Source: Micromonospora sp. U21 | Lineage (GTDB): Bacteria > Actinomycetota > Actinomycetes > Mycobacteriales > Micromonosporaceae | Direction: 5' to 3' | NCBI RefSeq assembly: GCF_018070045.1 | Contig: NZ_JAGPYK010000001.1 | Location: 434,001 to 498,000, forward strand | DNA length: 64,000 nt | Shown: positions 26,426-34,608 of the stretch, one piece after another | Layout: every line of letters starts with the position of its first letter | How positions within the stretch are numbered: the stretch's first letter is position 1 | The notes under the pieces: model-generated | What the model was told of the DNA's origin: nothing | Seen by the model: the letters and a program-made list of their open reading frames with translations, nothing else | Database searches by the model: none | Position numbers and translations under genes: made by a program

Positions 26426-27292
26426 TCAGACGCTGCCGCAGTTGGTCAGCTTGGTGGTGTCCAGCTCGGGCGCGGCCTTGCCGCTCTTGCCCAGGCTGGT
26501 GTCCCAGGCGGCCTTGTAGGTGCCGTCGGCGGCGGCGGCCTTGAGGATCTCGTTGACCTTCTCGCAGCCGTCCTTGTCGTCCTTCTTCAGGCCGATGCCG
26601 TAGGGCTCGGTGGAGAAGGTCTTGCCGACGACCTTGAACTTGCCGGCGAACTGCGACTGGGCGGCGTAGCCGGCGAGGATGATGTCGTCGGTGGTGACGG
26701 CGTCGACCTGGCCGTTCTCCAGCAGCGGCAGGCACTTCGAGTACGAGTCGAACTGCTGCAGCCGGGCCTTCGGGTAGTCCGTCTGGATCCGCTTGGCGGG
26801 CGTGGATCCGGAGGCCGAGCAGACCGTCTTGCCGTCCAGACCCTCCGGGCCGGCGATCGTCGAGTCGGACTTGACCAGCAGGTCCTGACCGGCGATGAAG
26901 TACGGGCCGGCGAAGTTCACCTTCTGCTTGCGCTCGTCGTTGATGGTGTACGTCGCCACCACCAGGTCGACGGTGCCCTGCTGGATGAAGGGCTCCCGGT
27001 TGTTGGAGACCGTGGTCTTCCACTCGATGTTGTTGGCGTCGACGCCGAGGCCCTTGGCGATGATCTTGCCAATCTCGATGTCGAAGCCCTCGTACTGGCT
27101 GCCGGTCTGCAGACCCAGGCCCGGCTGGTCGGCCTTGACGCCGATCACGAGCTTCTTCTGGCTCTCCGCCTTGCCGACGATGCCCTTGGCGCCCGAGCTG
27201 CTGGTGCCGCTGCCCTCATCGCCGCCGCAGGCGGTCATGGTGATGGCCAGAGCGGCGACCGCGGCGACCGCCGCAACGCGCTTGATACGCAT
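26426..27292 (-). CDS. gluB: Glutamate-type solute-binding lipoprotein (GluB)
   Basis: 288-aa extracytoplasmic binding protein. Lipoprotein signal: MRIKRVAAVAAVAALAITMTAC, where the Cys follows a TMTA lipobox. Then a Gly/Ser linker and a bacterial family 3 SBP domain (VIGVKADQPGLGLQ, YEGFDIEIGKIIAKGLGV, PFIQQGTVDLVVATYTIN, KTVCSASGSTPAKRIQ). It captures an acidic or polar amino acid; glutamate is inferred from the gluABCD order. GAAGGAGAAG precedes ATG 27292; an upstream ATG at 27340 has no such site. Confidence 0.93.
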   Translation of the reverse strand: MRIKRVAAVAAVAALAITMTACGGDEGSGTSSSGAKGIVGKAESQKKLVIGVKADQPGLGLQTGSQYEGFDIEIGKIIAKGLGVDANNIEWKTTVSNNREPFIQQGTVDLVVATYTINDERKQKVNFAGPYFIAGQDLLVKSDSTIAGPEGLDGKTVCSASGSTPAKRIQTDYPKARLQQFDSYSKCLPLLENGQVDAVTTDDIILAGYAAQSQFAGKFKVVGKTFSTEPYGIGLKKDDKDGCEKVNEILKAAAADGTYKAAWDTSLGKSGKAAPELDTTKLTNCGSV

Positions 27293-27349
27293 ACTCTTCT
27301 CCTTCTTCAACGGGGCCCGCCGGTGGCCGGCGTGCTCCACTACGGACGC

Positions 27350-28105
27350 CTAGTGCGTGAGGATCTTGGAGAGGAAGTCCTTCGCCCGGTCGCTGCGCGG
27401 GTTGGCGAAGAACTCCCCCGGCGGGGCGTCCTCGACCAGTTGGCCGTCGGCCATGAAGATGACCCGGTTCGCGGCGTGCCGCGCGAAGCCCATCTCGTGG
27501 GTGACCACGACCATCGTCATGCCGTCGCGGGCCAGTGAGGTCATCACGTCCAGCACCTCGCCGACCATCTCCGGGTCCAGCGCGCTGGTCGGCTCGTCGA
27601 AGAGCATCGCCTTGGGCTGCATGGCCAGCGCCCGGGCGATGGCCACCCGCTGCTGCTGGCCGCCGGAGAGCTGGGCCGGGAACTTGTCCGCCTGGTTGGC
27701 GATGCCGACCCGGTCGAGCAGGGCCAGGCCGCGCTCACGGGCCGCGGCCGGCTTCTCCTTGCGGACCTTGATCGGGCCGAGGGTGACGTTCTCCAGGATG
27801 GTCTTGTGGGCGAAGAGGTTGAAGGACTGGAAGACCATCCCGACCTCACTGCGCAGCTTCGCGAGCGGCTTGCCCTCGGCCGGCAGCGGCTGCCCGTCGA
27901 AGGTGATGGTGCCGGAGCTGATCGGTTCCAGTCGGTTGATGGCGCGGCACAGCGTCGACTTGCCGGAGCCGGACGGGCCGATCACCACGACCACCTCGCC
28001 CCGGCCCACCGACAGCGAGACGTCGTCCAGCACGTGCAGCGGCCCGAACCACTTGTTGACCGCGTCCAGCACGATGAGCGGTTCGCCCGTCGTCACGTCG
28101 TCCAC
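27350..28105 (-). CDS. gluA: Glutamate-type ABC transporter ATPase (GluA)
   Basis: 251-aa ABC ATPase energising the GluCD permease. Walker [11 protein letters not shown]-loop [18 protein letters not shown], signature [15 protein letters not shown], Walker [15 protein letters not shown], switch His in [17 protein letters not shown]. First gene of the operon, GTG start at 28105. Confidence 0.95.
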   Translation of the reverse strand: MDDVTTGEPLIVLDAVNKWFGPLHVLDDVSLSVGRGEVVVVIGPSGSGKSTLCRAINRLEPISSGTITFDGQPLPAEGKPLAKLRSEVGMVFQSFNLFAHKTILENVTLGPIKVRKEKPAAARERGLALLDRVGIANQADKFPAQLSGGQQQRVAIARALAMQPKAMLFDEPTSALDPEMVGEVLDVMTSLARDGMTMVVVTHEMGFARHAANRVIFMADGQLVEDAPPGEFFANPRSDRAKDFLSKILTH

Positions 28106-28154
28106 CGTCCCTGTCGTCTCCCGGATGTGGGGTCAGTTGACCCCCGGTGCGGCC

Positions 28155-28185
28155 ACTGTAGGCGGCGTGATGTGGCGGAACGCAA
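28155..28185 (-). promoter_or_regulatory. Promoter candidate for gluABCD
   Basis: On the minus strand TTGCGT (28185-28180), 19-bp spacer, TACAGT (28160-28155), about 50 bp upstream of the gluA GTG. TANNNT fits; the spacer is slightly long. Confidence 0.4.
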
Positions 28186-28300
28186 CCTGGCGGGTCACGG
28201 AGCGGTAACACCGGTCACGATCGTTCTCGGGCGTCCGATTTTGGTCACCGGATGGGTGGTCGCGGTGGCGATCGTGGCGCCTTGTCGCGATCATGGGGGG

Positions 28301-29290
28301 ATGACCGAACCGGTACGGTTGACCAAGTACGCCCGTGGCGGTGGCTGCGCCTGCAAGATCCCGCCGGGTGAGCTGGAGATCATGGTGGCCGGTCTCGGCC
28401 CGGCCACCGGCACCGCTGAGCTGCTGGTCGGGTTGGACCACGGCGACGACGCGGCGGTGGTCCGTCTGGATGAGCGGACCGGCCTGGTGAGTACCGCCGA
28501 CTTCTTCACGCCGGTGGTCGACGACGCGTACGACTGGGGGCGGATCGCCGCGGCCAATGCGCTCTCCGACGTGTACGCGATGGGCGGTGTCCCGCTGGTC
28601 GCGCTCAACCTGCTCTGCTGGCCGCGCGATGTGCTGCCGCTGGAGCTGGCCCGCGAGGTGCTGCGGGGTGGCCAGGACGTGGCCCGCGAGGCCGGTTGCC
28701 ACCTGGCCGGTGGGCACAGCGTGGACGACGACGGTCCGAAGTACGGCCTGGCGGTCACCGGCACCGTCCGGCCGGAGGAGCTGATCACCCTCGACGCGGG
28801 CCGGGCCGGGGTGCCGCTGTCGCTGACCAAGCCGCTCGGGGTGGGCGTGCTGAACACCCGGCACAAGGCCACCGGCGAGATCTTCCCGGAGGCGGTGGCC
28901 ACGATGAGCGCGCTCAACCGGGACGCCGCCCGGGCCGCGGTCGCGGCTGGCATCCGCTGCGGCACCGACGTGACGGGGTTCGGCCTGCTCGGGCACGCCT
29001 CGAAGCTGGCCCGGGCCAGCCGGCTGACGGTGGCCATCGACACCGCGCGGGTGCCCTACCTGCCGGGTGCGCGGGAGGCCCTGCGTGACGGGTACGTCAG
29101 CGGCGGCAGCCGGCGCAACCTGGACTGGGTCACCCCCTGGACCGACTTCGGCGCCGTGGGCGAGGACGAGCGTTTGCTGCTGGCCGACGCGCAGACCTCC
29201 GGCGGCCTGTTGGTCGCCGGTGAGCTGCCGGGCGCGCCCGTGGTGGGTGAGCTGCTGCCGCGCGGCGAGCACCTGGTCGTTCTGCGCTGA
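28301..29290 (+). CDS. selD: Selenophosphate synthase
   Basis: 329-aa SelD, which makes selenophosphate from selenide and ATP. N-terminal glycine-rich active-site loop YARGGGCACKIPPGEL with Cys16, Cys18 and Lys19; the position often occupied by Sec/Cys is encoded by an ordinary TGC. Other motifs: TADFFTPVVDDAYDWGRIAAANALSDVYAMGG, GHSVDDDGPKYGLAVTG, DVTGFGLLGHASKLARAS, DAQTSGGLLVA. No selA, selB or selenocysteine tRNA was seen in the window. ATG 28301 follows a GGGGGG run. Confidence 0.94.
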   Translation: MTEPVRLTKYARGGGCACKIPPGELEIMVAGLGPATGTAELLVGLDHGDDAAVVRLDERTGLVSTADFFTPVVDDAYDWGRIAAANALSDVYAMGGVPLVALNLLCWPRDVLPLELAREVLRGGQDVAREAGCHLAGGHSVDDDGPKYGLAVTGTVRPEELITLDAGRAGVPLSLTKPLGVGVLNTRHKATGEIFPEAVATMSALNRDAARAAVAAGIRCGTDVTGFGLLGHASKLARASRLTVAIDTARVPYLPGAREALRDGYVSGGSRRNLDWVTPWTDFGAVGEDERLLLADAQTSGGLLVAGELPGAPVVGELLPRGEHLVVLR

Positions 29291-29397
29291 CCGTCGACGC
29301 CGGTCTGGAACACGTGCCGCCGAGCGTGCGGACGGCGCACCATACCCGATAAACTGTCACCTTCCCGCTACTCTCAGCATTGGCACTCAGGGAAATT

Positions 29398-29427
29398 TTG
29401 CCCGGAATGGTCACAGACCGGTAACTT
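29398..29427 (+). promoter_or_regulatory. Promoter candidate for the 159-aa gene
   Basis: TTGCCC (29398-29403), 18-bp spacer, TAACTT (29422-29427), in the locally AT-rich gap after selD. Start site would be ~80 nt before ATG 29514. Confidence 0.4.
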
Positions 29428-29513
29428 GCCCCCGGCTGAGGTCATATGCCCCCCACCATCGTCAGTAAGGCCCGATCCGGAGGCCGGTGGGACGAACGCA
29501 GCGAGGAGGCGGA

Positions 29514-29993
29514 ATGACCGAGCTGTGGAACTGGAGAATCGAGCGGGTACGACCCGTCGAGGTCTACCCGGCGCTGGCCGAGGCGCTCGGCCGCGTGGTG
29601 ATGCCGTTGGCGGTGGCCGACCCGGCCCGGCTGCCGGCGTACGCCGTGGTCTGCGACGTCTGGCAGGCGCCGGGCGAGTTCGCGACGATCGTGGACTGTT
29701 ACGGGGTGCCCGAGCGGCTTCCCGAGCACGCCAGCATCGCCGCACTGGCCCGTTTGCTGGACCGCAACTGCCTGCTGCGCGACGACACGCTCGACGCCGG
29801 CCGGCACCTGCTCGTCACCCCGGACGGCACGGTCCGCCCGGTGCACTTCGACATCCGGGACACCGACGACGGCGAGGTGCTCAGCAGGCAGCGGCTCTGC
29901 ACGCTGGCCGACCCAGGCTGCCGGGGCTGGTCGCAGTGCCACCGCTCACGGTGGGCGCCCGACACGGTCGCCCCGGCCCTAGCCGCGGCCTGA
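29514..29993 (+). CDS. Unknown 159-aa protein
   Basis: Not recognised. GAGGAGGCGG precedes ATG 29514, so translation is well supported. The sequence starts MTELWNWRIERVRPVEVYPA. It has six Cys (two in CDV/DCY near the middle, one in DRNCLL, three near the C-terminus in RLCTLADPGCRGWSQCH), a spacing that could bind metal, and acidic beta-strand-like stretches. No signal peptide or membrane helix. It lies between selD and the FxS locus; whether it belongs to either is unknown. Confidence 0.65.
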   Translation: MTELWNWRIERVRPVEVYPALAEALGRVVMPLAVADPARLPAYAVVCDVWQAPGEFATIVDCYGVPERLPEHASIAALARLLDRNCLLRDDTLDAGRHLLVTPDGTVRPVHFDIRDTDDGEVLSRQRLCTLADPGCRGWSQCHRSRWAPDTVAPALAAA

Positions 29994-30027
29994 CCCCGAC
30001 CGGGCCGCGCGCCGGCGGCTCCCTGCT

Positions 30028-30091
30028 CGTCGATCTAGGAAAGATCGCTGCTCAGGGAGATCCACTGGCAGCAACGTGCCCTAGATCGACG
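30028..30091. repeat. 12-bp perfect inverted repeat around a 40-nt core (small mobile-element-like or terminator)
   Basis: CGTCGATCTAGG (30028-30039) and its exact complement CCTAGATCGACG (30080-30091) bracket 40 nt that contain further GATC/GCTGC words. It spans the end of the DUF2277 gene, whose TAG stop lies in the right arm, and is 35 bp past the convergent 159-aa gene. Too far apart for a classical terminator loop; resembles a short non-coding repeat unit. Confidence 0.5.
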
Positions 30092-30368
30092 CGGAGGGGG
30101 CGGCCGACGCGGAGGGGGCGGTGGGGGCGGCGGGGGCTGGCCGGTCCGCTGTGGTGGGCCCGGCTCCTCTGACCACCAACTGGTCTAGCAGGGTGCGGGT
30201 CGCCTCGGTCACGGCAGCCACCGCGGCGTCGAACGCGGCGGCGTTGTGCGCGGCGGGCGCCCGGAAGCCCGAGATCTTCCGGACGTACTGCAACGCCGCC
30301 GCCTCGATGTCCGCCTCGGTCACCTGCGGGGTGAACGGCTCACGCAGCGTCTTGATGCTCCGGCACAT
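30081..30368 (-). CDS. DUF2277 protein
   Basis: 95-aa protein beginning MCRSIKTLREPFTPQVTEADIEAAALQYVRKISGFRAP, the signature of DUF2277, a small family often annotated only as hypothetical. GAGGAG precedes ATG 30368. The last ~25 residues are an Ala/Pro/Ser-rich tail translated from a GGGGGCGG repeat tract. It is divergent from the FxS precursor gene. Confidence 0.85.
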   Translation of the reverse strand: MCRSIKTLREPFTPQVTEADIEAAALQYVRKISGFRAPAAHNAAAFDAAVAAVTEATRTLLDQLVVRGAGPTTADRPAPAAPTAPSASAAPSASI

Positions 30369-30436
30369 GTGACACTCCTCGTCTGTCGCTGTCGACACCG
30401 CGGCTGCCACCGGCGGTGCCGGTGGCTGCACCGACG

Positions 30437-30465
30437 GTGACACTGGGTCGATATTTGTCTATCCT
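30437..30465 (+). promoter_or_regulatory. Promoter candidate for the fxs operon
   Basis: GTGACA (30437-30442), 17-bp spacer, TATCCT (30460-30465), in the AT-richer divergent gap before fxsA. The predicted start is about 65 nt before the fxsA GTG. Confidence 0.5.
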
Positions 30466-30538
30466 GGTCACGGACCAGAGCCTTTCGAGCCATTGTCGCC
30501 GCTCGCGCTCCCGCGCCCCGGGCCCCCGGAGACTCATT

Positions 30539-30727
30539 GTGGACCATGCCCCCACCCGCCCATCCCGTCCCGACCTCGACGATCTGACGCGTAGCCTGCA
30601 CACTCCGCTGGAGCGGATCGCCGTCGAGCATGCCGACCTGGTCGCGACTGTTCGGCAGCGCGTCCTCGCCGGTGGGTCGATGCCCTCGGGCGCCGTTCCC
30701 GTCGCCGCCTTCAACTCGTCCATCTGA
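30539..30727 (+). CDS. fxsA: FxSxx-COOH RiPP precursor peptide
   Basis: 62-aa precursor. It ends VAAFNSSI, fitting F-x-S-x-x-COOH with Phe58 and Ser60. In this class a radical SAM enzyme is thought to crosslink the Phe and Ser side chains into a small cyclophane. The N-terminal part (DLDDLTRSLHTPLERIAVEHADLV) is Leu-rich and probably the recognition leader. GTG 30539 is chosen because GGAG lies 8 nt upstream and the leader begins just after; in-frame sequence further upstream is Arg/Ser-rich and unlike a leader. fxsB starts 3 bp after its stop. Confidence 0.9.
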   Translation: MDHAPTRPSRPDLDDLTRSLHTPLERIAVEHADLVATVRQRVLAGGSMPSGAVPVAAFNSSI

Positions 30728-30730
30728 TCG

Positions 30731-33085
30731 ATGGCCTGCCGGTGTGGTTCGCCCGGCTCGGGCGGATCCTGCCGGCGGATCAGCCAGTTCGTGCTGAAGG
30801 TGCACAGCAGGTGTGACCTCAGCTGCGACCACTGCTACGTCTACCAGCACGCCGACCAGACCTGGCGTGGCCGACCGGTCCGGATGCCACCGGCCACCGT
30901 CCGGGCCGCCGCGAAGCGGATCGCCGAGCACGCGCGCGAGCACGAGCTGCCGGTCGTGCACGTGGTGCTGCATGGCGGCGAGCCGCTGTTGCTCGGTGTG
31001 GCCGGGCTGCGCGAGGTGTTGGCCGAGTTGCGGGCGGCGATCACGCCCTGGACCCAGCTCGACCTGCGCATGCAGACCAACGGCGTGCTGCTCGACGAGG
31101 AGCTGTGCGGTGTGCTGGTCGACCACGACGTGCAGGTCGGCGTGTCGTTTGACGGCGACCGCGCCGCCAACGACCGGCACCGCGTGTTCGCCCACGGCGG
31201 CAGCAGTCACGACCATGTCCGGCGGGCTCTGGCCCTGCTCCGTCACCCGGCGCATCGCGCCAGCTACGCCGGCATCCTCTGCACCGTCGATGTCCGCAAC
31301 GATCCCGACCGGGTGTACGAGGCCCTGCTGGCCGAACACCCGCCCCGGGTCGACCTGTTGCTGCCGCACGCCACCTGGGACCGCCCCCCGGACCGCCCCG
31401 GCGTCACGGCCACCCCGTACGCGGACTGGCTGGGGCGGATCTACCGGCGGTGGGTGGACGACGGGCGGCCCGTGTCGATCCGGCTGTTCGAGGCGCTGCG
31501 GCCGGGTGGAGGCGGCACCGAGGCGTTCGGCCTCGCCCCGGCCGACGTGCTCGTGGTCGAGGCGGACGGCACCTGGGAACAGGTCGACTCGCTGAAGACG
31601 GCGTACCACGGCGCGGCCGGCACCGGGTTCGACGTGTTCGGTCAGTCGGTGGACGAGGCCGCCCGGCACCCGGGGGTCGCCGTCCGGCAGGCCGGCGTGG
31701 CCGGGCTCAGCGCCACCTGTCGGGCCTGCCCGGTCGTCGACCGGTGCGGCGGTGGCCTGTATGCCCATCGTTGGCGCACCGGCTCCGGTTTCGACAACCC
31801 CTCGGTGTACTGCGCCGACCTGCGCCGCCTGATCGACACGGTGGCCGCGTACCCGCCACCGGGCCACGCCGCCCACTCCGCACCGCCGGAGCGGGACGAC
31901 CCGCCCGTCAACGAGCTGCTGGACGAGCTGGCGACCGGGCGCGAGTCGGAGCGGACCCTTGGTCTGCTCGCCGCCACCCAGCTCTCCATCACCCGGGCGC
32001 TGCTGGCGGCCTGGCGGGAGAAGACCGGCCCCACCGCCGCGTGGGAGCTGCTCGCTCACCTCGACGGCACGGCACCGGAGGCGGTCCGGGCGGTCCTGAC
32101 GCACCCCTTCGTCCGCTCGTGGCTGGTGCATCGCCTCGGCCCGCCGACCCGGTCCGGGCCACCCCGGGCGGGCGACCCGCTGCCGGCCCTCGCCGTCGTC
32201 GCCGCCCACCGGGCGGGCGTCCAGGCCGCGCTGACCGTCCCGGTGCGGGCCGGCACGACCACGCTGCCCACGCTCGGCAGCCTGGTGTTGCCGGACGTCA
32301 GCGGGGAGAGCGTCGAGGTGACCGTCCTGCCGGGCGGGTTCCGGGTCCGGGTCGGGCCGGCGGAGCAGGTGGTGTCCCTCGAACCGGCCGGGCCGCCGCC
32401 GGCCGGCTGGCTACCCACCCGCCGCGTGCCGGTGCCCGGTCGCCACCTGCTCGTCGAGGACGGCGACCCCTACCGGGACTGCTACGGCCAACCGGTCGCG
32501 TCCCGCCTGGACGACGCGGCGGCGCGAGCGTTGGGCCGTACCCTGGCCGACGCCTGGGGCGTCGTGCACCGCGACGTGCCGGCCCACGCGGCGGCGCTCG
32601 ACGCCGGTCTGCGCGCCGTCGTGCCGCTGGTCCCCGACCCGGCGAGACCGCTGCGCAGCGCCACCGCCCGGGACGCGTTCGGTGCGGTCGCCGTCACCCC
32701 CACCGCGGACCCGGAGGCGATGGCGGTGCTGCTCGTGCACGAGTGGCAGCACGCGAAGCTCGGCGCGGTGCTCGACCTGTACGACCTCGTCGAGGCGAGC
32801 TCGACCACCCGGATCCGGGTGCCCTGGCGCCCCGACCCCCGGCCGCCCGAGGGAGTGCTCCAGGGGGTGTACGCGCACCTGGCGGTCACCCAGATGTGGC
32901 GGTCCCGGGCGGACGCCGACCGACCCGAGCATCAGGACGCGCCGGCGCACGCGGCCCGTTACCTGTCGTGGACCCGGGACGGCGCCGACGTGCTGCTGGC
33001 CAGCCGCACGCTCACCCCGGCGGGGGAGCGGTTCGTCGGGCGGCTGCGGCAGGCCCTGGAGGAGACCCGTGTCGGGCCCGGATGA
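30731..33085 (+). CDS. fxsB: Radical SAM/SPASM cyclophane-forming maturase with C-terminal HExxH domain (FxsB)
   Basis: 784-aa fusion. Radical SAM domain with the 4Fe-4S triad C28, C32, C35 (CDLSCDHCYVY) and VVLHGGEPLLL; SPASM-like cysteines C330, C333, C339 and C361 (CRACPVVDRCGGG, VYCADL). Residues ~400-784 form an extension of the HExxH peptide-modification type with HEWQH at 670-674 and EASSTTRIRVPWRPDPRPPEGVLQGVYAH after it. The extended form of this family is described as having an inactivated second domain in many members, yet here the HExxH metal triad is complete. Expected to act on FxsA. The downstream acetyltransferase overlaps by 17 bp. Confidence 0.93.
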   Translation: MACRCGSPGSGGSCRRISQFVLKVHSRCDLSCDHCYVYQHADQTWRGRPVRMPPATVRAAAKRIAEHAREHELPVVHVVLHGGEPLLLGVAGLREVLAELRAAITPWTQLDLRMQTNGVLLDEELCGVLVDHDVQVGVSFDGDRAANDRHRVFAHGGSSHDHVRRALALLRHPAHRASYAGILCTVDVRNDPDRVYEALLAEHPPRVDLLLPHATWDRPPDRPGVTATPYADWLGRIYRRWVDDGRPVSIRLFEALRPGGGGTEAFGLAPADVLVVEADGTWEQVDSLKTAYHGAAGTGFDVFGQSVDEAARHPGVAVRQAGVAGLSATCRACPVVDRCGGGLYAHRWRTGSGFDNPSVYCADLRRLIDTVAAYPPPGHAAHSAPPERDDPPVNELLDELATGRESERTLGLLAATQLSITRALLAAWREKTGPTAAWELLAHLDGTAPEAVRAVLTHPFVRSWLVHRLGPPTRSGPPRAGDPLPALAVVAAHRAGVQAALTVPVRAGTTTLPTLGSLVLPDVSGESVEVTVLPGGFRVRVGPAEQVVSLEPAGPPPAGWLPTRRVPVPGRHLLVEDGDPYRDCYGQPVASRLDDAAARALGRTLADAWGVVHRDVPAHAAALDAGLRAVVPLVPDPARPLRSATARDAFGAVAVTPTADPEAMAVLLVHEWQHAKLGAVLDLYDLVEASSTTRIRVPWRPDPRPPEGVLQGVYAHLAVTQMWRSRADADRPEHQDAPAHAARYLSWTRDGADVLLASRTLTPAGERFVGRLRQALEETRVGPG

Positions 33086-33896
33086 GCCGTGCCACCTGCC
33101 CCCGCTCGATCGCCCCCGCCTCGCCGCGGACCTGCGGGCGTTGGGCATTCGTGCGGGTGCGTGCCTCCTCGTGCACTGTGGCCTCCGTCGGGTGGGTCCG
33201 CTGGAGCACGGCCCCGCGACGCTCGTCGGCGCGCTGCGCGACGTCCTCGGTCCGGCCGGCACGCTGCTGGTGCCCACCCAGACCGACGGCAACTCGACCA
33301 CCTCCCGGACCTACCTTGCGGCCACCGCCGGTATGGACGCGGCGCAGCTCGCCCGGTACGAGGCGGCCCTGCCGGGCTGGGACCGCCGGACCACCCCCTC
33401 GCAACGGATGGGGGTGCTCGCCGAGTTCGTCCGGTGTGCCCCCGGCGCGGCGCGCAGCGACCATCCGCAGACCTCGTTCGCCGCGCTCGGTCCCCGGGCG
33501 CGGCAGCTCACCGACGGCCACGACCTCGACTGCCACCTGGGCGAACGCTCACCGGTGGGCGCCCTGTACGCGGCGGACGGGCAGGTCCTGCTGCTCGGCC
33601 TCGGCTACGAGGCGTGCAGCGCGCTGCACCTGGCCGAGTACCGCCTGCCGGTGCCGCCGCCGGAACGGGACTACCGCTGTTTCCGGCTCGTCGACGGGCG
33701 TCGGGTCCGCCTCGACTTCCGCGCTCTCGACCTGGACGACAGCGACTTCCCGAGGGTGGGAGCCGCGCTCGACGGCGAGTCGTTCGTCCGGCACGGTCCG
33801 GTCGGCCGGGCGAGCGCGCGGCTGCTCCCACTGCGCGCCACTGTGGACTTCGCGGTTGACTGGTTCGCCGCGAACCGCTTGGCGGTCCGGCGTTGA
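33069..33896 (+). CDS. AAC(3)-family N-acetyltransferase in the FxS operon
   Basis: 275-aa protein with the aminoglycoside 3-N-acetyltransferase fold. Seen: LLVHCGLRRVG, TLLVPTQTDGNSTT, the catalytic-type motif DHPQTSFAALG (His132), GERSPVGALYAADGQVLLLGLGYEACSALHLAEY. Start GTG 33069 has GGAGGAG upstream and overlaps the end of fxsB, so the two are translated from one message. Resistance to aminoglycosides is possible, but operon position suggests acetylation of the FxS product or a related amine (inference). Confidence 0.88.
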   Translation: MSGPDEPCHLPPLDRPRLAADLRALGIRAGACLLVHCGLRRVGPLEHGPATLVGALRDVLGPAGTLLVPTQTDGNSTTSRTYLAATAGMDAAQLARYEAALPGWDRRTTPSQRMGVLAEFVRCAPGAARSDHPQTSFAALGPRARQLTDGHDLDCHLGERSPVGALYAADGQVLLLGLGYEACSALHLAEYRLPVPPPERDYRCFRLVDGRRVRLDFRALDLDDSDFPRVGAALDGESFVRHGPVGRASARLLPLRATVDFAVDWFAANRLAVRR

Positions 33897-33948
33897 CGCG
33901 GGTACTACGCTGATGTTCCGGCCGCGTGGGGAGGGCGGAGGGACAGCG

Positions 33949-34608
33949 GTGAGCACAATGGACCCACCCTCCGGCACGCGCGCCCCACTGTTTTTCCTCA
34001 GCTACTCCCGGGCGCCGGTCCGCCGGGCCACCGGCAACCCCGCCGAGTACGTTTCCCGCTTCTACGAGGACCTGTCGGTTCACGTCAGCGAGCTGGTCGG
34101 CCCGGTGACCGGAGTGGATCCCGGCTTCCTGGACAGTTCCATCGCGGGCGGAGAACGCTGGAGCCCCGAGCTGCTCCAGGCCGCCGGCACCTGCCAGGTC
34201 TTCGTTCCGCTGGTGTCCAGCGCGCTGCTCGGCAGCGACTGGTGTGGCCGGGAATGGGATGCCTTCTCCCGTCGGCGCATCGTCCCGCGGGCCGGCGCCT
34301 CCTCGGCGCACGAGACGGCGATCGTGCCGGTCACCTGGTCGCCGACGAACGGCACGCCACTGCCACGGGTGCTCCGCGACATCCAACGGTTCTCCCCGAC
34401 CGCGATGCCGGATCCGGACATCGCGGTGCACTACCAGCGGGATGGGGTCTACGGCTTGCTGACCATGCAGTGGGAGAACGCGTACCGGGCGGTGGTCTGG
34501 CGGCTCGCCCAACGGATCGTGGCCATCCACCGCTCGTACCTGGTGGAGCCGTGGGTGCCGTCGAGCGTGGACGAGCTGTGCAACCGGTTCGCCGAGGAAC
34601 ACGGATGA
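33949..34608 (+). CDS. fxsC: TIR-like protein FxsC, short form
   Basis: 219-aa protein with a TIR-like fold: LFFLSYSRAPVRRATGN at the start (strand A and box 1 equivalent), then DLSVHVSELVG, GTCQVFVPLVSSALLGSDWCGREWDAF and IVPVTWSP. It corresponds to the N-terminal domain of FxsC and lacks the second domain. GGAGGG lies 6 nt before GTG 33949. It lies 52 bp after the acetyltransferase; its stop overlaps the next gene (ATGA). A catalytic Glu typical of NAD-cleaving TIRs cannot be assigned from sequence alone. Confidence 0.85.
   Translation: MSTMDPPSGTRAPLFFLSYSRAPVRRATGNPAEYVSRFYEDLSVHVSELVGPVTGVDPGFLDSSIAGGERWSPELLQAAGTCQVFVPLVSSALLGSDWCGREWDAFSRRRIVPRAGASSAHETAIVPVTWSPTNGTPLPRVLRDIQRFSPTAMPDPDIAVHYQRDGVYGLLTMQWENAYRAVVWRLAQRIVAIHRSYLVEPWVPSSVDELCNRFAEEHG

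Noticed and set aside
28106..28300. Selenocysteine tRNA near selD
   Set aside because: No cloverleaf with long acceptor and UCA anticodon could be read on either strand; no tRNA was found anywhere in the window by eye.
30081..30160. GGGGGCGG repeat tract as a CRISPR-like or tandem repeat
   Set aside because: Only a short imperfect tract encoding the Ala/Pro/Ser tail of the DUF2277 protein; no spacers or regular units.
31450..33948. Long plus-strand frame running through fxsB and the acetyltransferase into the first fxsC
   Set aside because: Only its end (from GTG 33949) has protein-like composition and a ribosome site; the upstream part is antiphase to FxsB, which has clear motifs.
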